From positions 1 through 64,000 of the forward strand of contig JAKLJW010000025.1 of the NCBI GenBank assembly GCA_023150935.1: 64,000 bases of DNA. The letters are read 5' to 3'. A program made the position numbers and the translations under genes. Within the stretch, counting starts at the first letter, position 1; each line of letters starts with the position of its first letter. Source of the DNA: Candidatus Binatia bacterium (GTDB lineage Bacteria > Desulfobacterota > Binatia > HRBIN30). The notes beneath the pieces were generated by a model. The model was not told the DNA's origin. It ran no database searches and saw only the letters and a list, made by a program, of their open reading frames with translations. Shown here in pieces: positions 18,167 to 27,076 of the stretch.

Positions 18167-19129
18167 CTACGCGGCCGGCGTCCGCGCACTGGAGCGACGC
18201 GACGCCATCAGCCCCCGCAACTCGAACTGCGCCTGAAACATCGCGCCGACGTCGACCGGCGCGTCGAACGGCTCGCCCCGCAACTCCCGGTACGCCCGGG
18301 CCACGTTGAAGACCAGCCGCTCCGGCTCGGTCCAGCCGGCGTACGGCCCGAGGTCGATGCGCCGCGCGGCATCCGCAACGGGAACCCCCGCCTCGAAGAA
18401 GCGCTGCGACTCCGACATCACGTATTCCAGGTACGCCTTCATCTCCCGCGCCCCTTCGACCCCGCAGACCGGCCCGTGACCCGGGACAATAACCTGCGGT
18501 TGCAGCGCGACGATGCGATCGAGGGCCTCGCACCAGCGGGCGGAGGTCCCTTCCCAGCCGATCGGCGTGCACAATCGAAACAACACGTCGCCGGCAAAGA
18601 CGATGCCCTGTTCGGGAAGGTGAACGATCACGTCGCCGGCGGTGTGCGCGGGACCCACGTGCAGCACGTCGACAGCTATGCCGCCTAGATCGAGCAGCAG
18701 GCGGTCATCGATGAGCCTCGTCGGCGGCGTCACGACGATACCCGTGAAGTCCCAATCGACGAGCGCCCGCGCCAGGTCAGCCGTGGCCGGGTCGCTGCTA
18801 TCGGTGGCCAGGCGCACACTCTGCATCAGCGCCGGGCTTTCCAGCGCCAGGTACTCGTTGCAGAGCCGGTGCGCGATGATTTCCGCATTGGGGAAGAGCT
18901 GGTTTCCCCAGCAGTGATCCCCGTTGCGATGCGTGTTGACGACGCGCTTTGCGGGTCCATGCCAGACCCGCGCGTATTCGTCGATCATCCGGCGCGTGTG
19001 CGGCAGGTCCCAGAACGTATCCACAACGAGACCGCCGCCCGTGTTGACGAATCCGGAGTTGCTCGTTCCGAGCCCGCGCTCCTCCTGCAAACATGCGTAA
19101 ACGTCCGTCGCGAGCTCTCGCAACTCCAT
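18167..19129 (-). CDS. Metallo-beta-lactamase-fold hydrolase with variant metal motif
   Basis: 320 residues of the MBL superfamily. The usual HxHxDH metal motif appears as THRNGDHCWG, that is His67-x-Asn69-x-Asp71-His72, so the second histidine is replaced by Asn. The remaining ligands look present: DVLHVGPAHTAGD, IVFAGDVLF and VIVPGHGPVCG. The C-terminus has a helical region (REMKAYLEYVMSESQRFFEAG) typical of small hydrolases in this superfamily. No signal peptide is seen, so it is probably cytosolic. The ABM-domain gene lies 43 bases upstream on the same strand. Possible activity: hydrolysis of a thioester, lactone or similar bond, or an inactive or altered-metal form. Confidence in fold is high, in reaction low. 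Confidence 0.85.
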   Translation of the reverse strand: MELRELATDVYACLQEERGLGTSNSGFVNTGGGLVVDTFWDLPHTRRMIDEYARVWHGPAKRVVNTHRNGDHCWGNQLFPNAEIIAHRLCNEYLALESPALMQSVRLATDSSDPATADLARALVDWDFTGIVVTPPTRLIDDRLLLDLGGIAVDVLHVGPAHTAGDVIVHLPEQGIVFAGDVLFRLCTPIGWEGTSARWCEALDRIVALQPQVIVPGHGPVCGVEGAREMKAYLEYVMSESQRFFEAGVPVADAARRIDLGPYAGWTEPERLVFNVARAYRELRGEPFDAPVDVGAMFQAQFELRGLMASRRSSARTPAA

Positions 19130-19172
19130 GATGGCGCAAGTTCCCCTTCCGTTAAGGCCCTTCGGGGAGCCT

Positions 19173-19469
19173 CTACTTCTTGCCGATCAACTCCTCGTAC
19201 ATCCCGATCTCGGGGTGCCCTTCCAGCAGTCCCTGAGCCGCGCCGAGGAACTTCATCATCTGCTCGCTGCCGCCATGGGTGGCGGCCGCCGCCTGATCGA
19301 CGTACACCTCGTAGAACAGGTACTCTCTCGAATCGGCCGTCGACTTGTGCAGGATGTACGTGCGCGTCCCGGGCTCACTGGTTTTCACGTATTCCACCAT
19401 CTCCGAAGCCGCAGCTTCGAACGCGTTCTCTTGGCCGGCCCGTACCTTTAGCTTCGCAATGATCGTCAT
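19173..19469 (-). CDS. Antibiotic biosynthesis monooxygenase (ABM) domain protein
   Basis: 98 residues forming a dimeric alpha-beta barrel domain of the ABM type: MTIIAKLKVRAGQENAFE, then VEYVKTSEPGTRTYILHKS, YLFYEVYVDQAAAATHGGSE and the terminal MYEELIGKK. The family includes heme-degrading enzymes, quinol monooxygenases and many small putative monooxygenases. The start at 19469 is chosen because homologous proteins begin right at this first beta strand; the extra 32 residues upstream look random. It is followed by the MBL-fold gene on the same strand after 43 bases, suggesting a two-gene operon. The substrate is unknown. Confidence 0.85.
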   Translation of the reverse strand: MTIIAKLKVRAGQENAFEAAASEMVEYVKTSEPGTRTYILHKSTADSREYLFYEVYVDQAAAATHGGSEQMMKFLGAAQGLLEGHPEIGMYEELIGKK

Positions 19470-19584
19470 GCCCCGGTCCTCCATCTCGCTACGCGGAAGG
19501 TTCCCGACCCCCCGGGACGCCCCTCGGTTCACCCATGCGTAGCCGTTTCTTTCACGAAATCCCACCCTCGACCGTCAGCCACGA

Positions 19585-20415
19585 TCCGGCGCTAACGGAT
19601 GCTCGGCAGCCTGGGGCAAGGGGCAGCGAAAACCGCGTGGGTGGCCGTCCTGCAAAGCCTCGGCGGGACCTTCGTCATTCCCGCGAAAGAGTCTGTCGAC
19701 AAACGGCCAAACCCGGCTTCGACAAGCTCAGCCTGAGCGGTGGTTGAATTGATTTCATTGGGTTTTTCCCGCTCACTCTGAACTACTATCGCCGCAAGTC
19801 TGCGCGCGGCGCGAGGAAATCTTCAGGCCATGGAGCGGCAGTGCCTTCCCGTTCGTCCCGAGTAGCGCCTTCTTCTGGCGCGTATCGAGGGACAGGCTCG
19901 GCAGGGGCGCGCCCCTCGATACGGAGCCCAGGGGAAGGGCTCCTACTCGGGGCGAACGGGCTGGTTGTTTGCTTTGGGTTGCGGGCGGTAGCCCGTGCTG
20001 AACTACTATCGCCGAGTTTCTGCGCGGGGGCGCGGACTTTTCAGGTCATCGAGCGGCAGTGGCCCACCGATCGTCCCGAGTAGCCGTCGTCTTCTCAGAC
20101 GGCGTATCGTCCCGAGTAGCCGTCGTCTTCTCAGGCGGCGTATCGAGGGACGCGGGTAACCACGACAGCGGCCCCTCGATACGCGCCCTGAGAAAACGGG
20201 CGCTACTCGGGGCGAACGGGTTCCGGTCGCCAGGTTGGGTTGCGGGCGGCAGCTAGGCTCGTCGAAGGGTGAACGGGAGTTTATCGACAGACTCGAAAGC
20301 GGGAATCCAGGTGGGCTGTGGTTTCTTGGACCCCCGCTCCCGGCTTTCGCCGGGACAAGCTTCGCGGGGGTGGCGGCTTACGGGCATGCAGACATCTGTT
20401 AGCGCCGGATTAGGG
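19585..20415. repeat. Composite palindromic repeat nest in an intergenic gap
   Basis: The 976-base gap between the ABM gene and the RDD gene has no gene but is built of nested inverted repeats. The outermost pair is ATCCGGCGCTAAC near 19590 and its complement near 20400. The next pair is GAGTCTGTCGACAAAC at 19689 with GTTTATCGACAGACTC ending near 20294. Inside are two tandem core units. The first (19770-19999) has an imperfect palindrome whose ends, CCCGTTCGTCCCGAGTAG (19848-19865) and CTACTCGGGGCGAACGGG (19943-19960), are near complements. The second (about 20000-20250) is similar. The first core is nearly identical to 34481-34709. No transposase lies inside, so this looks like a non-autonomous MITE- or REP-like element. 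Confidence 0.85.
20071..20142. repeat. 36-base tandem duplication inside the second core unit
   Basis: Two adjacent 36-base units (20071-20106 and 20107-20142), each starting TCGTCCCGAGTAG and ending in GGCGTA, with one mismatch. The duplicated part is the left arm of the core palindrome, so this copy carries a double left arm against a single right arm (CTACTCGGGGCGAACGGG at 20203-20220). Confidence 0.9.
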
Positions 20416-20445
20416 GTCAGCGTCGATCCGAGGCCAGGCTCCGAC

Positions 20446-21294
20446 TCATTGTCCTTCGATAGCCGTGAACAACGCCTCAAGGAAGGCGCGACGCTCGGCA
20501 GGGGCTACCGGTCCGTAGCCAAGGCGCTGCCGCAATGCCTCGACCGAGGTTTCGAGCAGTGCCGCGGCGCGCTCCGGGGGGACAGTTTCGAGGCGCCGAA
20601 GGGTCTGCCGGATCAACGCCCTCTCCGCGGTGCCCAGTGCGGCCACGTGCGCGTGGTCCAGACGGAAGACGGTCGTGGACGCCGCTACCATCTCGATCTC
20701 CGGCGCCGGCGGCGGCCGGTCCAGCCGTACGACCACGGTTCCCGCCGCCTGGTCCCCGAGCCGCTTGCCTTGCGAGGACAGCACGATCGCCACGAGGCCG
20801 ACGACGTAGGTGCCGGGGAGCAAGTCGACGGCGCGCAGGAGGTTGCGGACGAGCGTCGCTTCCGGGGTCAGAGGCAGGCCGCCGTCGCGCATCACGCGGA
20901 GGCCCACTGCGAGCTTGCCGAGAGAGCGCCCGCCGGTAATCAGCTCCGAGGCAATAAAGTAACCGGCCTCGATCGTGAACTGCAGCAGCAAGGCCACGCC
21001 GAGAATGCCGAGCACCAGGCCGGCCTCGGGGACTTGTCCGACCCCACCACCGCCGAGTTCCTCGACCAGTTCGCGAGCCGGCCCTAAGAGCCGTTCGGCC
21101 AGGGGTGTCAGCAACAGCAACCCGATTACCGCGGCCAGCTCGATCGCCAGGATGGCAAGGCAATCTATACCGTAGGCGATCATGCGCAGCGTGGGTCCGG
21201 CCACCGGAACGTCGAGCGCCACCTGCTCCGGGGCCACCACGATCTGGCGACCCGCTGCGAAAGCCGCACCGAGACTTGGCGAGTCGACCTTCAC
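20446..21294 (-). CDS. RDD-family integral membrane protein
   Basis: 282 residues. The central part carries RDD-type membrane spans: LRMIAYGIDCLAILAIELAA (the family's Arg/Asp positions lie around this helix), VLGILGVALLLQFTIEAGYF, GRSLGKLAVGLRVM and YVVGLVAIVLSSQGKRLGD. A soluble helical tail of about 90 residues follows (RALIRQTLRRLETVPPERAA). I start at GTG 21294: a GAGGAG ribosome-binding site lies about eight bases upstream, and the nearby ATG is out of frame. RDD proteins are thought to act in transport or membrane homeostasis. The divergent SpoIIM-like gene, starting only 32 bases away, is a known neighbour in RDD/SpoIIM/MoxR/DUF58 clusters, although no MoxR or DUF58 gene is present in the window. 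Confidence 0.85.
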   Translation of the reverse strand: MKVDSPSLGAAFAAGRQIVVAPEQVALDVPVAGPTLRMIAYGIDCLAILAIELAAVIGLLLLTPLAERLLGPARELVEELGGGGVGQVPEAGLVLGILGVALLLQFTIEAGYFIASELITGGRSLGKLAVGLRVMRDGGLPLTPEATLVRNLLRAVDLLPGTYVVGLVAIVLSSQGKRLGDQAAGTVVVRLDRPPPAPEIEMVAASTTVFRLDHAHVAALGTAERALIRQTLRRLETVPPERAAALLETSVEALRQRLGYGPVAPAERRAFLEALFTAIEGQ

Positions 21295-21326
21295 GGCGCA
21301 TACTCCTCGAGAGAGCCGCCGCGACG

Positions 21327-22367
21327 ATGCCGGGGCAAGAGGACACAAACAATGGCGCCACCAGGCGTTTCGCGTTCCTGCTCGATCGGGCCGAAGCGAC
21401 GCACGGCGCCGCACTCGGGTTCGACGAGCTGCGCGAGCTGGCTCGGCTCTACCGACAGCACACGGCGCGGCTCGCCCGGGTGCGCGAGCGTGCCGACGAC
21501 CCGGCGGCGATTCACTACCTCAACGCCCTCTGTCTGCGCGGCTACGGCTTGCTGTACGCGTCGCGGCGGCCGCCGCGGCGTGCCAGCGCGACGCTGGCCG
21601 GGCGGCTCGCCGCTACATTGTCGACCGCCTGGCCGGCTTTCGCCCTCGCCTGGGCGCTGCTCCTGAGCGGCATGGTGGTCGGCGCCGCCCTCGCCGGTCG
21701 CAGTCCCGAGGGCCTCTACGCCCTCGTCCCCGCCGAGCTCGGCTACGCTCCCGAATATCTCGACCGGCTGACGACGTCGCCGGCGGCCCGCAACGAACTT
21801 CTCTCCGGCGGCGGCCTCGGTACCGGTCATCGGTTCTTCTTCGGGTCGTATCTGTTTGTGCACAACACCCGTGTCGGGCTGCTGGCTTTTGCCACCGGGG
21901 TGCTCGCCGGCATCCCAACGATCCTCCTGCAACTCTACAATGGCATCCTGCTCGGCGCCTTCGCCACCATCTTCTTGCAGGACGCGTCGCTCCGCTTCGC
22001 GGCGTGGATCCTGCCCCACGCCATCCCGGAGCTGACCGCGATCACGCTTTGCGCCACCGGCGGTCTGCTTCTCGGTCGCGCCATTGCTCTTCCCGGCCGG
22101 CAGCACCGAAGCGTGGCGCTGCAGAACGCCGCCAACGCCGCGCTGTTGCTGGTCGGCGCCGCCCTGCCGTTATTCGTGCTCGCCGCCATCGTCGAAAGCG
22201 GCGTCCGCGAATCGACCCTCGGGGTCGCCGCTCGCCTCGTCGTCGCCGGGTTCCTCACTGCCGCCGTCACGGTTGGCGGCCTGTGGCTGCGCCGACTGGC
22301 CCACAGCCCGCACCGCCACCCGAGCTGGGTGCGGCACCTCGACAGTGCGGCATCCGGTTCGCGGTGA
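21327..22367 (+). CDS. Stage II sporulation protein M (SpoIIM/DUF95) family membrane protein
   Basis: 346 residues with four to six predicted membrane helices (FALAWALLLSGMVVGAALAG, GLLAFATGVLAGIPTILLQL, NGILLGAFATIFLQDASL, PELTAITLCATGGLLLGRAI and two near the C-terminus). The NTRVGLLAFATGVLAGIP and HAIPELTAI segments match the SpoIIM/DUF95 family, which is found in many non-sporulating bacteria next to RDD proteins. The start ATG at 21327 (MPGQEDTNNGATRR) gives the normal cytosolic N-terminal helix; the longer frame overlaps the RDD gene on the other strand. The divergent spacing to the RDD gene implies shared regulation. The exact function of the non-sporulation members is unknown. Confidence 0.85.
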   Translation: MPGQEDTNNGATRRFAFLLDRAEATHGAALGFDELRELARLYRQHTARLARVRERADDPAAIHYLNALCLRGYGLLYASRRPPRRASATLAGRLAATLSTAWPAFALAWALLLSGMVVGAALAGRSPEGLYALVPAELGYAPEYLDRLTTSPAARNELLSGGGLGTGHRFFFGSYLFVHNTRVGLLAFATGVLAGIPTILLQLYNGILLGAFATIFLQDASLRFAAWILPHAIPELTAITLCATGGLLLGRAIALPGRQHRSVALQNAANAALLLVGAALPLFVLAAIVESGVRESTLGVAARLVVAGFLTAAVTVGGLWLRRLAHSPHRHPSWVRHLDSAASGSR

Positions 22368-22382
22368 GAAGGTGCGATCGCA

Positions 22383-22634
22383 CCACGCACCGCCAGCACC
22401 ACCGGGTGCTCGGCAATACGCCGCACGCTCGATTCGTAGTGGGGAGCGAGTATCTCTTCCATGCGCACCTTGCCGTGACTGAGCAACCGGTAGGCGGCAT
22501 TCGCGCCCGCCCGTCCGCACGCCAGAGGGATGTTGGCCTGGGGACGTGCATAGAAGGATCGTCCCGCCTCGATCGAGCGGCGGCTCAGACGCCGGTCGCC
22601 CAGCTGCGCCACCAAGCTCCTGCTCGGCCCAATC
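22383..22634 (-). pseudogene. IS4/Tn5-type transposase N-terminal remnant
   Basis: A decayed fragment readable in two frames. One frame gives DWAEQELGGA; shifting by one base gives QLGDRRLSRRSIEAGRSF, then QANIPLACGRAGANAAYRLL, ILAPHYESSVRRIAEHPVVL and AVR. This is the recognisable N-terminal domain of IS4/Tn5-family transposases (LGD.R...R pattern, P-AC---A---AAYR, and HP-VLAVQD, which normally leads into the first catalytic Asp). It stops right where the DDE core should begin and abuts the SpoIIM gene stop. Upstream, about 22640-22760, the same frame reads AAEIIDRIDDYVRRSPGLSR, which resembles the short N-terminal domain preceding some transposase or DUF4338 proteins. No terminal repeats were found, so the element is dead. 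Confidence 0.65.
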
Positions 22635-22640
22635 CTTCGG

Positions 22641-23161
22641 CGCACTCGCCAGGCGCGAGCGACTCAATCCGGGCGATCGCCTGACGTAATCGTCGATCCG
22701 ATCGATGATCTCGGCCGCCAACTCGCGCCCCGCACCACAGCCACCTCGCCCACGCAGCCGACTCTGCCACATTGCCGCTCCCGTGTTCAGCGCCATGAGA
22801 TGTGGGACATGAGAAGCCCGGCGGGAGAGGGACCTGACTCCGCGGCGGGGTGCGGTGGCCGGGCTGTGGCGGCGGCGTGGCCGGCGGACACGCGCGCGCG
22901 TTCCACCACCGCGGCGTGCGGTTTCCGCGTGGGGCAGTGCCGCTCGATGACCTGAAGAGCGCGGAAATCGCCCTGGGATGCGGCGCGCCGCGTCTCTGCC
23001 GGCCCTTGGATTACCCCCGGCGCGGGAATCGTAATTCGGCGCGGACGGTTGCCCGTTCCCGTCCGCGTCCGGCAAGACTACTCTCGGGTAATGATCGGCG
23101 CCGCACCGGTAGAGCCGTTACCCACTGGACTTGCGGCCGCCATCGCAGGAGAAATGCGCGG
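22641..23161. other. Intergenic remnant and promoter region, no gene seen
   Basis: About 520 bases between the transposase remnant and the second PHP-domain gene. The first 120 bases may extend the dead transposase. The rest is high-GC with no frame that looks like protein. The downstream gene has a good AGGAG ribosome-binding site (about 23148-23152), so its promoter should be in this stretch; no clear consensus elements were identified. Confidence 0.5.
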
Positions 23162-25855
23162 ATGACGCGCGTCTCGGGAACCCTCTTCGTGCCGTTCTTC
23201 CTCGGCTGTCTCGCTGCCGCCACGACAGCGACCGGGGCACCGCTGGCCGCGCGCATCGATGCCGGTAACGCCGCCGCCACCCGGCTCGGCGGCACCGACG
23301 CCACCGGCGGCCTCGACGACTGGGCCCTCGGCGACGGTACGATATGCGCCGTCGTCTCCGACCCGAGTCACGAAAACGACCTGTCGCCGACGGGCGGAAC
23401 GCTGGTCGATCTCGGTCGCTGTGGCCGCAACGACGATCAGTTCGTCCTCTTCGACCAACTGGCGAACCTGTCGCTCTCCAGAGCCATTCCCGTCCAGACG
23501 ATCGTCGCGGAGAATCACACCGACAGAGCCCGCCTGATCGCCCGCGGCGCCCGCGCGGGAATCTCCATCGAAACAACGTACACGTTGCGATCCGAGTTGC
23601 CCGGCCGTCTATTTGTCGGCTCTCGCGTTACGCGCACACCGGGCGGCGAGGCGTTCTTCGCTCTCGGCATGGCCTTCGGCAACGTGCAAACCCTGCGGCC
23701 GTTCGTCACCTCGATACGGTCGCCCGGCCGCTCCCGCGGCTTCGTGGGCCCGGCCTTCATGGGCCGCGGCGCCGGCGCCGCCGCGGCGGCCGCCGTTCCG
23801 GCCGACGCCGTGGCGCTGGTCGGCGAGAATCTCCTCGAACCGGCCGTCAGCTACGGCGTCCTGGTGCGCACGGCTCGTCTCGAGCGGGCTTCCGGCGGCG
23901 ACCCGGTACCGCTGCCAACCTTCATCATCGCCGACGACATCGCCACCATCGTCGCCGTCTTCGTCAGGCCGTTCTGGCTGGGCGGCGTATCGTCTCTCGG
24001 CTGGCTGGAGCTGGCGCAGACGCGGCTGATGGACCTCGCCCCGGGAGACGCATTGAACATCGAAGCGGAGATCGTCGTCGGCGAGCGCGCCGATGTGGCT
24101 TCCGCCCTCGACCAGTTCGCCGAGGACTTGCCGGTCCTGCGCGCCCGGGTGGACGACCCCGCCGCACTGGTCCACGTCGTGCGGCCGCCCACCGGCGAAC
24201 CGGTAAGCGTCATCCGGCCCCGGCCGGACGGCACCCTGGCAGCGCGCGTGCCGGCCGGCGAGTACACGCTGCGGGTGGTGGCGGCCGATGGGCGCGAGAC
24301 ATCGCATGCCGTCCGGGTCACCGCCGCCGGGGCCGATGCGGGTCTGCTGGCCACCGGCGCGGTGGCGCGCGTGCGCCTGCCGCGGCAGGGGCCCATGCGA
24401 CTCGTCTTCGTGGGCGTCGACGGCACTCCCGACCCGCGCTTCGGCGACGACCGGCTGGGTTTCGCGGTGCTCGGAAAGGACAAACTCAAACGGACCGCCG
24501 GAGTGCGAGATCTGCCGCTCTCCGGAACGCCCGCCGATCCGCCCACCGCGGTCGTCCCGCCGGGGCGTTACCGCGTCTACGCCACGCGCGGACCGGAATA
24601 CGACGTCACGCAGACCGAGGTGACCGCCGTCACCGGCGAGACGGTGGATCTACACATCGAACCGCCCCCGCGCGTTCTCGCTACGGCGCGCCAGGTCGCG
24701 GCCGACTTTCACGTCCACGCGTCGCGCAGTCTCGACTCGGCGTTGCCGAACGCCTTGCGGGTCGCTTCATACGTGGCCGACGGCGGCGAGGTTCTGGTGT
24801 CGAGCGATCACGACGCGATCACCGACTACGGCCCGACGATCGCCGGCATGGGGCTCGATGGACAGGTGGCGAGCATCGTCGGCATCGAGGTTACCAGCGA
24901 AGTCCGCACGCCCAAGGCACCGTACACCATCGGCCATGCCAACGCCTTTCCGATGGTGGCCGATCCGCTCGCCTATCGAGACGGCGCACCGGCCAACGAG
25001 GGACGGCGCTGGCGCGACGTATTGGCGGACCTGCGTGCCCGGCCGGGCGAGCGCGTGGTCCAACTCAACCACGCCGACTATCCCGGCGTCGGCGCGCATC
25101 CCCGCGGCTTCTTCACCCACCTCGGCAGCGCCGGCACACCGTTCGATCCGACCGTGCCCCTGACGGCGGAGGCGAATCGCGTGCTGATCGAGCCCGATCC
25201 GGCGACCGGGATTCGCGACATCGACTTCGACGCCATCGAAGTGCTGAACGGCGAGGTTCTCGGCGGCTACCCGGCGCTGCGCGAGGACTGGTTTGCGCTG
25301 TTGCGGCAGGGGCATATTCTGACCGCCACGGCGAACAGCGACTCGCACGGTCTGGGCAGCATTGTGGCCACCCCGCGCAACTACGTCGCGGTCGCCGACG
25401 ATCGGATCGCCCCGTTCGACGCCCCCGGATTCGTGAGCGCAGTCCGCACCGGACGCACGTATGGCACCACCGGCCCGCTGGTAGATGTTCGGCTCGGCGA
25501 TGCCGGACCGGGAGATCGGCACACCGGGCACGACGGCACACTGCAGGTGCGCGTGCTGGCGGCGCCGTGGGTTCCCGTGCGCGAGTTGAGAGTCTTCGTC
25601 GACGGCCACGTCGTCGAACGCCGGTCGATCGCGGCGCCCGCCGCCCTGAGCATCCCGCTCCGGTTTGCCGCCGACGCTTTCGTCACCATCGAAGTCGAAG
25701 GCAACCCGGGCCCGACCTACGAGGCCGTACTCCCGGGGTTCACCCCGTTCGCGTTCACCAATCCGATCTTCGTCGACGCCGACGGCGACGGCACGTGGAC
25801 ACCGCCGGGCATGCACGACGATGGAACAGGCCCACAGTCTAACTCCCCGCGCTGA
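23162..25855 (+). CDS. Secreted PHP-domain (CehA/McbA-like) metallohydrolase
   Basis: An 897-residue exported protein starting at ATG 23162 with an AGGAG site ten bases upstream and a signal peptide (MTRVSGTLFVPFFLGCLAAA, cleavage near ATGA). The N-terminal 440 residues are beta-rich, followed by a regulatory-like beta domain. The PHP-type metal motif is ADFHVHAS (His517, His519), followed by VLVSSDHDAITDYG, and later VVQLNHADYPGVG and TANSDSHGL. It is a diverged paralog of the lipoprotein at 13569 but has no obvious lipobox, so it should be periplasmic or secreted. It is followed after 15 bases by the URO-D-like gene, so the two are likely co-transcribed. Substrate unknown; phosphoester or carbamate hydrolysis is known for the family. 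Confidence 0.85.
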   Translation: MTRVSGTLFVPFFLGCLAAATTATGAPLAARIDAGNAAATRLGGTDATGGLDDWALGDGTICAVVSDPSHENDLSPTGGTLVDLGRCGRNDDQFVLFDQLANLSLSRAIPVQTIVAENHTDRARLIARGARAGISIETTYTLRSELPGRLFVGSRVTRTPGGEAFFALGMAFGNVQTLRPFVTSIRSPGRSRGFVGPAFMGRGAGAAAAAAVPADAVALVGENLLEPAVSYGVLVRTARLERASGGDPVPLPTFIIADDIATIVAVFVRPFWLGGVSSLGWLELAQTRLMDLAPGDALNIEAEIVVGERADVASALDQFAEDLPVLRARVDDPAALVHVVRPPTGEPVSVIRPRPDGTLAARVPAGEYTLRVVAADGRETSHAVRVTAAGADAGLLATGAVARVRLPRQGPMRLVFVGVDGTPDPRFGDDRLGFAVLGKDKLKRTAGVRDLPLSGTPADPPTAVVPPGRYRVYATRGPEYDVTQTEVTAVTGETVDLHIEPPPRVLATARQVAADFHVHASRSLDSALPNALRVASYVADGGEVLVSSDHDAITDYGPTIAGMGLDGQVASIVGIEVTSEVRTPKAPYTIGHANAFPMVADPLAYRDGAPANEGRRWRDVLADLRARPGERVVQLNHADYPGVGAHPRGFFTHLGSAGTPFDPTVPLTAEANRVLIEPDPATGIRDIDFDAIEVLNGEVLGGYPALREDWFALLRQGHILTATANSDSHGLGSIVATPRNYVAVADDRIAPFDAPGFVSAVRTGRTYGTTGPLVDVRLGDAGPGDRHTGHDGTLQVRVLAAPWVPVRELRVFVDGHVVERRSIAAPAALSIPLRFAADAFVTIEVEGNPGPTYEAVLPGFTPFAFTNPIFVDADGDGTWTPPGMHDDGTGPQSNSPR

Positions 25856-25870
25856 AAGGACCGCTACCAG

Positions 25871-27001
25871 ATGGCACACCAACCGAACTTCGAAAACCTC
25901 CGCCGTACGATTCTCCGTCAGGGTCCGCCCGGTCCCGTACCGTTCTTCGAGATCTTCGCCGACCCCGGCATGGTGGAGGCCGTCCTGGAACAACCGTTCC
26001 CGGTCAATCTGCACCGCTATCTGGAGAAGCCGCTCGTCAATCTCGGCGCGGACGAAATCGAAGGGCTCATGCGCTCGCTCGATATGTACGTGCGTTTCTG
26101 CCGCGAAATGGGGTACGACTACGTCTTCACGTTGACCGGCTTCAATCTGCCACGCCAGCTACGCGAGGCCGACGACACCGCCGGCGCGCAGAACTGGCCC
26201 GGGGGCCAGCGCTACTGGCAGGACGAGGTCACCGGGCCGATCCAGACGTGGGCCGACTTCGAGTCGTACCCGTGGCCGCAGGCCGACGACATCCGCCACG
26301 CCGGCCTCGCCTACGTCGGTTCGGTCGTTCCCGACGGCATGAAGGTAGCCTCGCTCATGTACGGCGGCATCTTCCAGCATTGCGTCGGCCTGATGGGCTT
26401 CGAGTCTTTCGCCGTGGCGTTGCACGAGCAGCCGGATCTCGTCACCGCGATCTGCCAGCGGGTCGGCGATCTCGCGACCGCCGCCGCGGAGAAGGCGGTC
26501 GGCATCGACAACGTCGAGCTGGTCGTGCTCTCCGACGATCTCGGCTTTTTCAGCGGGACGCTGGTGGCGCCGGCGGTGATCCGCCGTCATATCGTGCCGC
26601 ACTACAAGAAACTCGCCGATAAGGTACACGCCGCCGGCAAACTGCTCGTCCTGCACTCCTGCGGCAACATGTACGCGCTGATTGACGATCTACTCGACGA
26701 GGTGCGCATCGACGGCAAGCATTCGTTCGAGGACAAGATCCTCCCGGTCGAGGAAGCGTATCGGCGCTGGGGCGACCGCATGGCGATCATGGGTGGGGTC
26801 GACATGGACATCCTCGGCCGCGGCAGCCAAGCCGACGTGCGCCGGCGCACCCGCGAGATTCTCGAGGTCTGCGCCGCCCACGGGACCGGCTACGGCCTCG
26901 GCTCCGGCAACACGGCCGCGAACTACGTGCCGCGCGGCAACTACCTCGCCATGCTCGACGAAGGGCGGCGGTGGAATCGGGAGTGTTTTGGGGCAGAGTG
27001 A
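25871..27001 (+). CDS. Uroporphyrinogen decarboxylase (URO-D) superfamily protein
   Basis: 376 residues of the URO-D TIM-barrel superfamily, but not canonical HemE: the N-terminal HemE signature with its Arg-containing substrate loop is absent, and the protein begins with ILRQGPPGPVPFFEIFADPG. Family-like parts are the metal or cofactor-binding type segment KLLVLHSCGNMYALIDDLLD, GDRMAIMGGVDMDILGRG and GYGLGSGNTAANYVP near the C-terminus. Cys in HSCGN together with His recalls the zinc site of the methyltransferases MtaA and CmuA. A role in methyl transfer from a catabolic substrate is therefore more likely than heme synthesis. It sits 15 bases after the PHP-domain gene and 75 before the aminotransferase gene. 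The start ATG has AAAGGA upstream. Confidence 0.85.
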   Translation: MAHQPNFENLRRTILRQGPPGPVPFFEIFADPGMVEAVLEQPFPVNLHRYLEKPLVNLGADEIEGLMRSLDMYVRFCREMGYDYVFTLTGFNLPRQLREADDTAGAQNWPGGQRYWQDEVTGPIQTWADFESYPWPQADDIRHAGLAYVGSVVPDGMKVASLMYGGIFQHCVGLMGFESFAVALHEQPDLVTAICQRVGDLATAAAEKAVGIDNVELVVLSDDLGFFSGTLVAPAVIRRHIVPHYKKLADKVHAAGKLLVLHSCGNMYALIDDLLDEVRIDGKHSFEDKILPVEEAYRRWGDRMAIMGGVDMDILGRGSQADVRRRTREILEVCAAHGTGYGLGSGNTAANYVPRGNYLAMLDEGRRWNRECFGAE

Positions 27002-27076
27002 ATTGGGGACGTGGGGGCCTGGGGGTGGTTTGTTACGAGAGCGGTCGGGGACGCTTGCGTTAAGGAGGAGAAGCTC

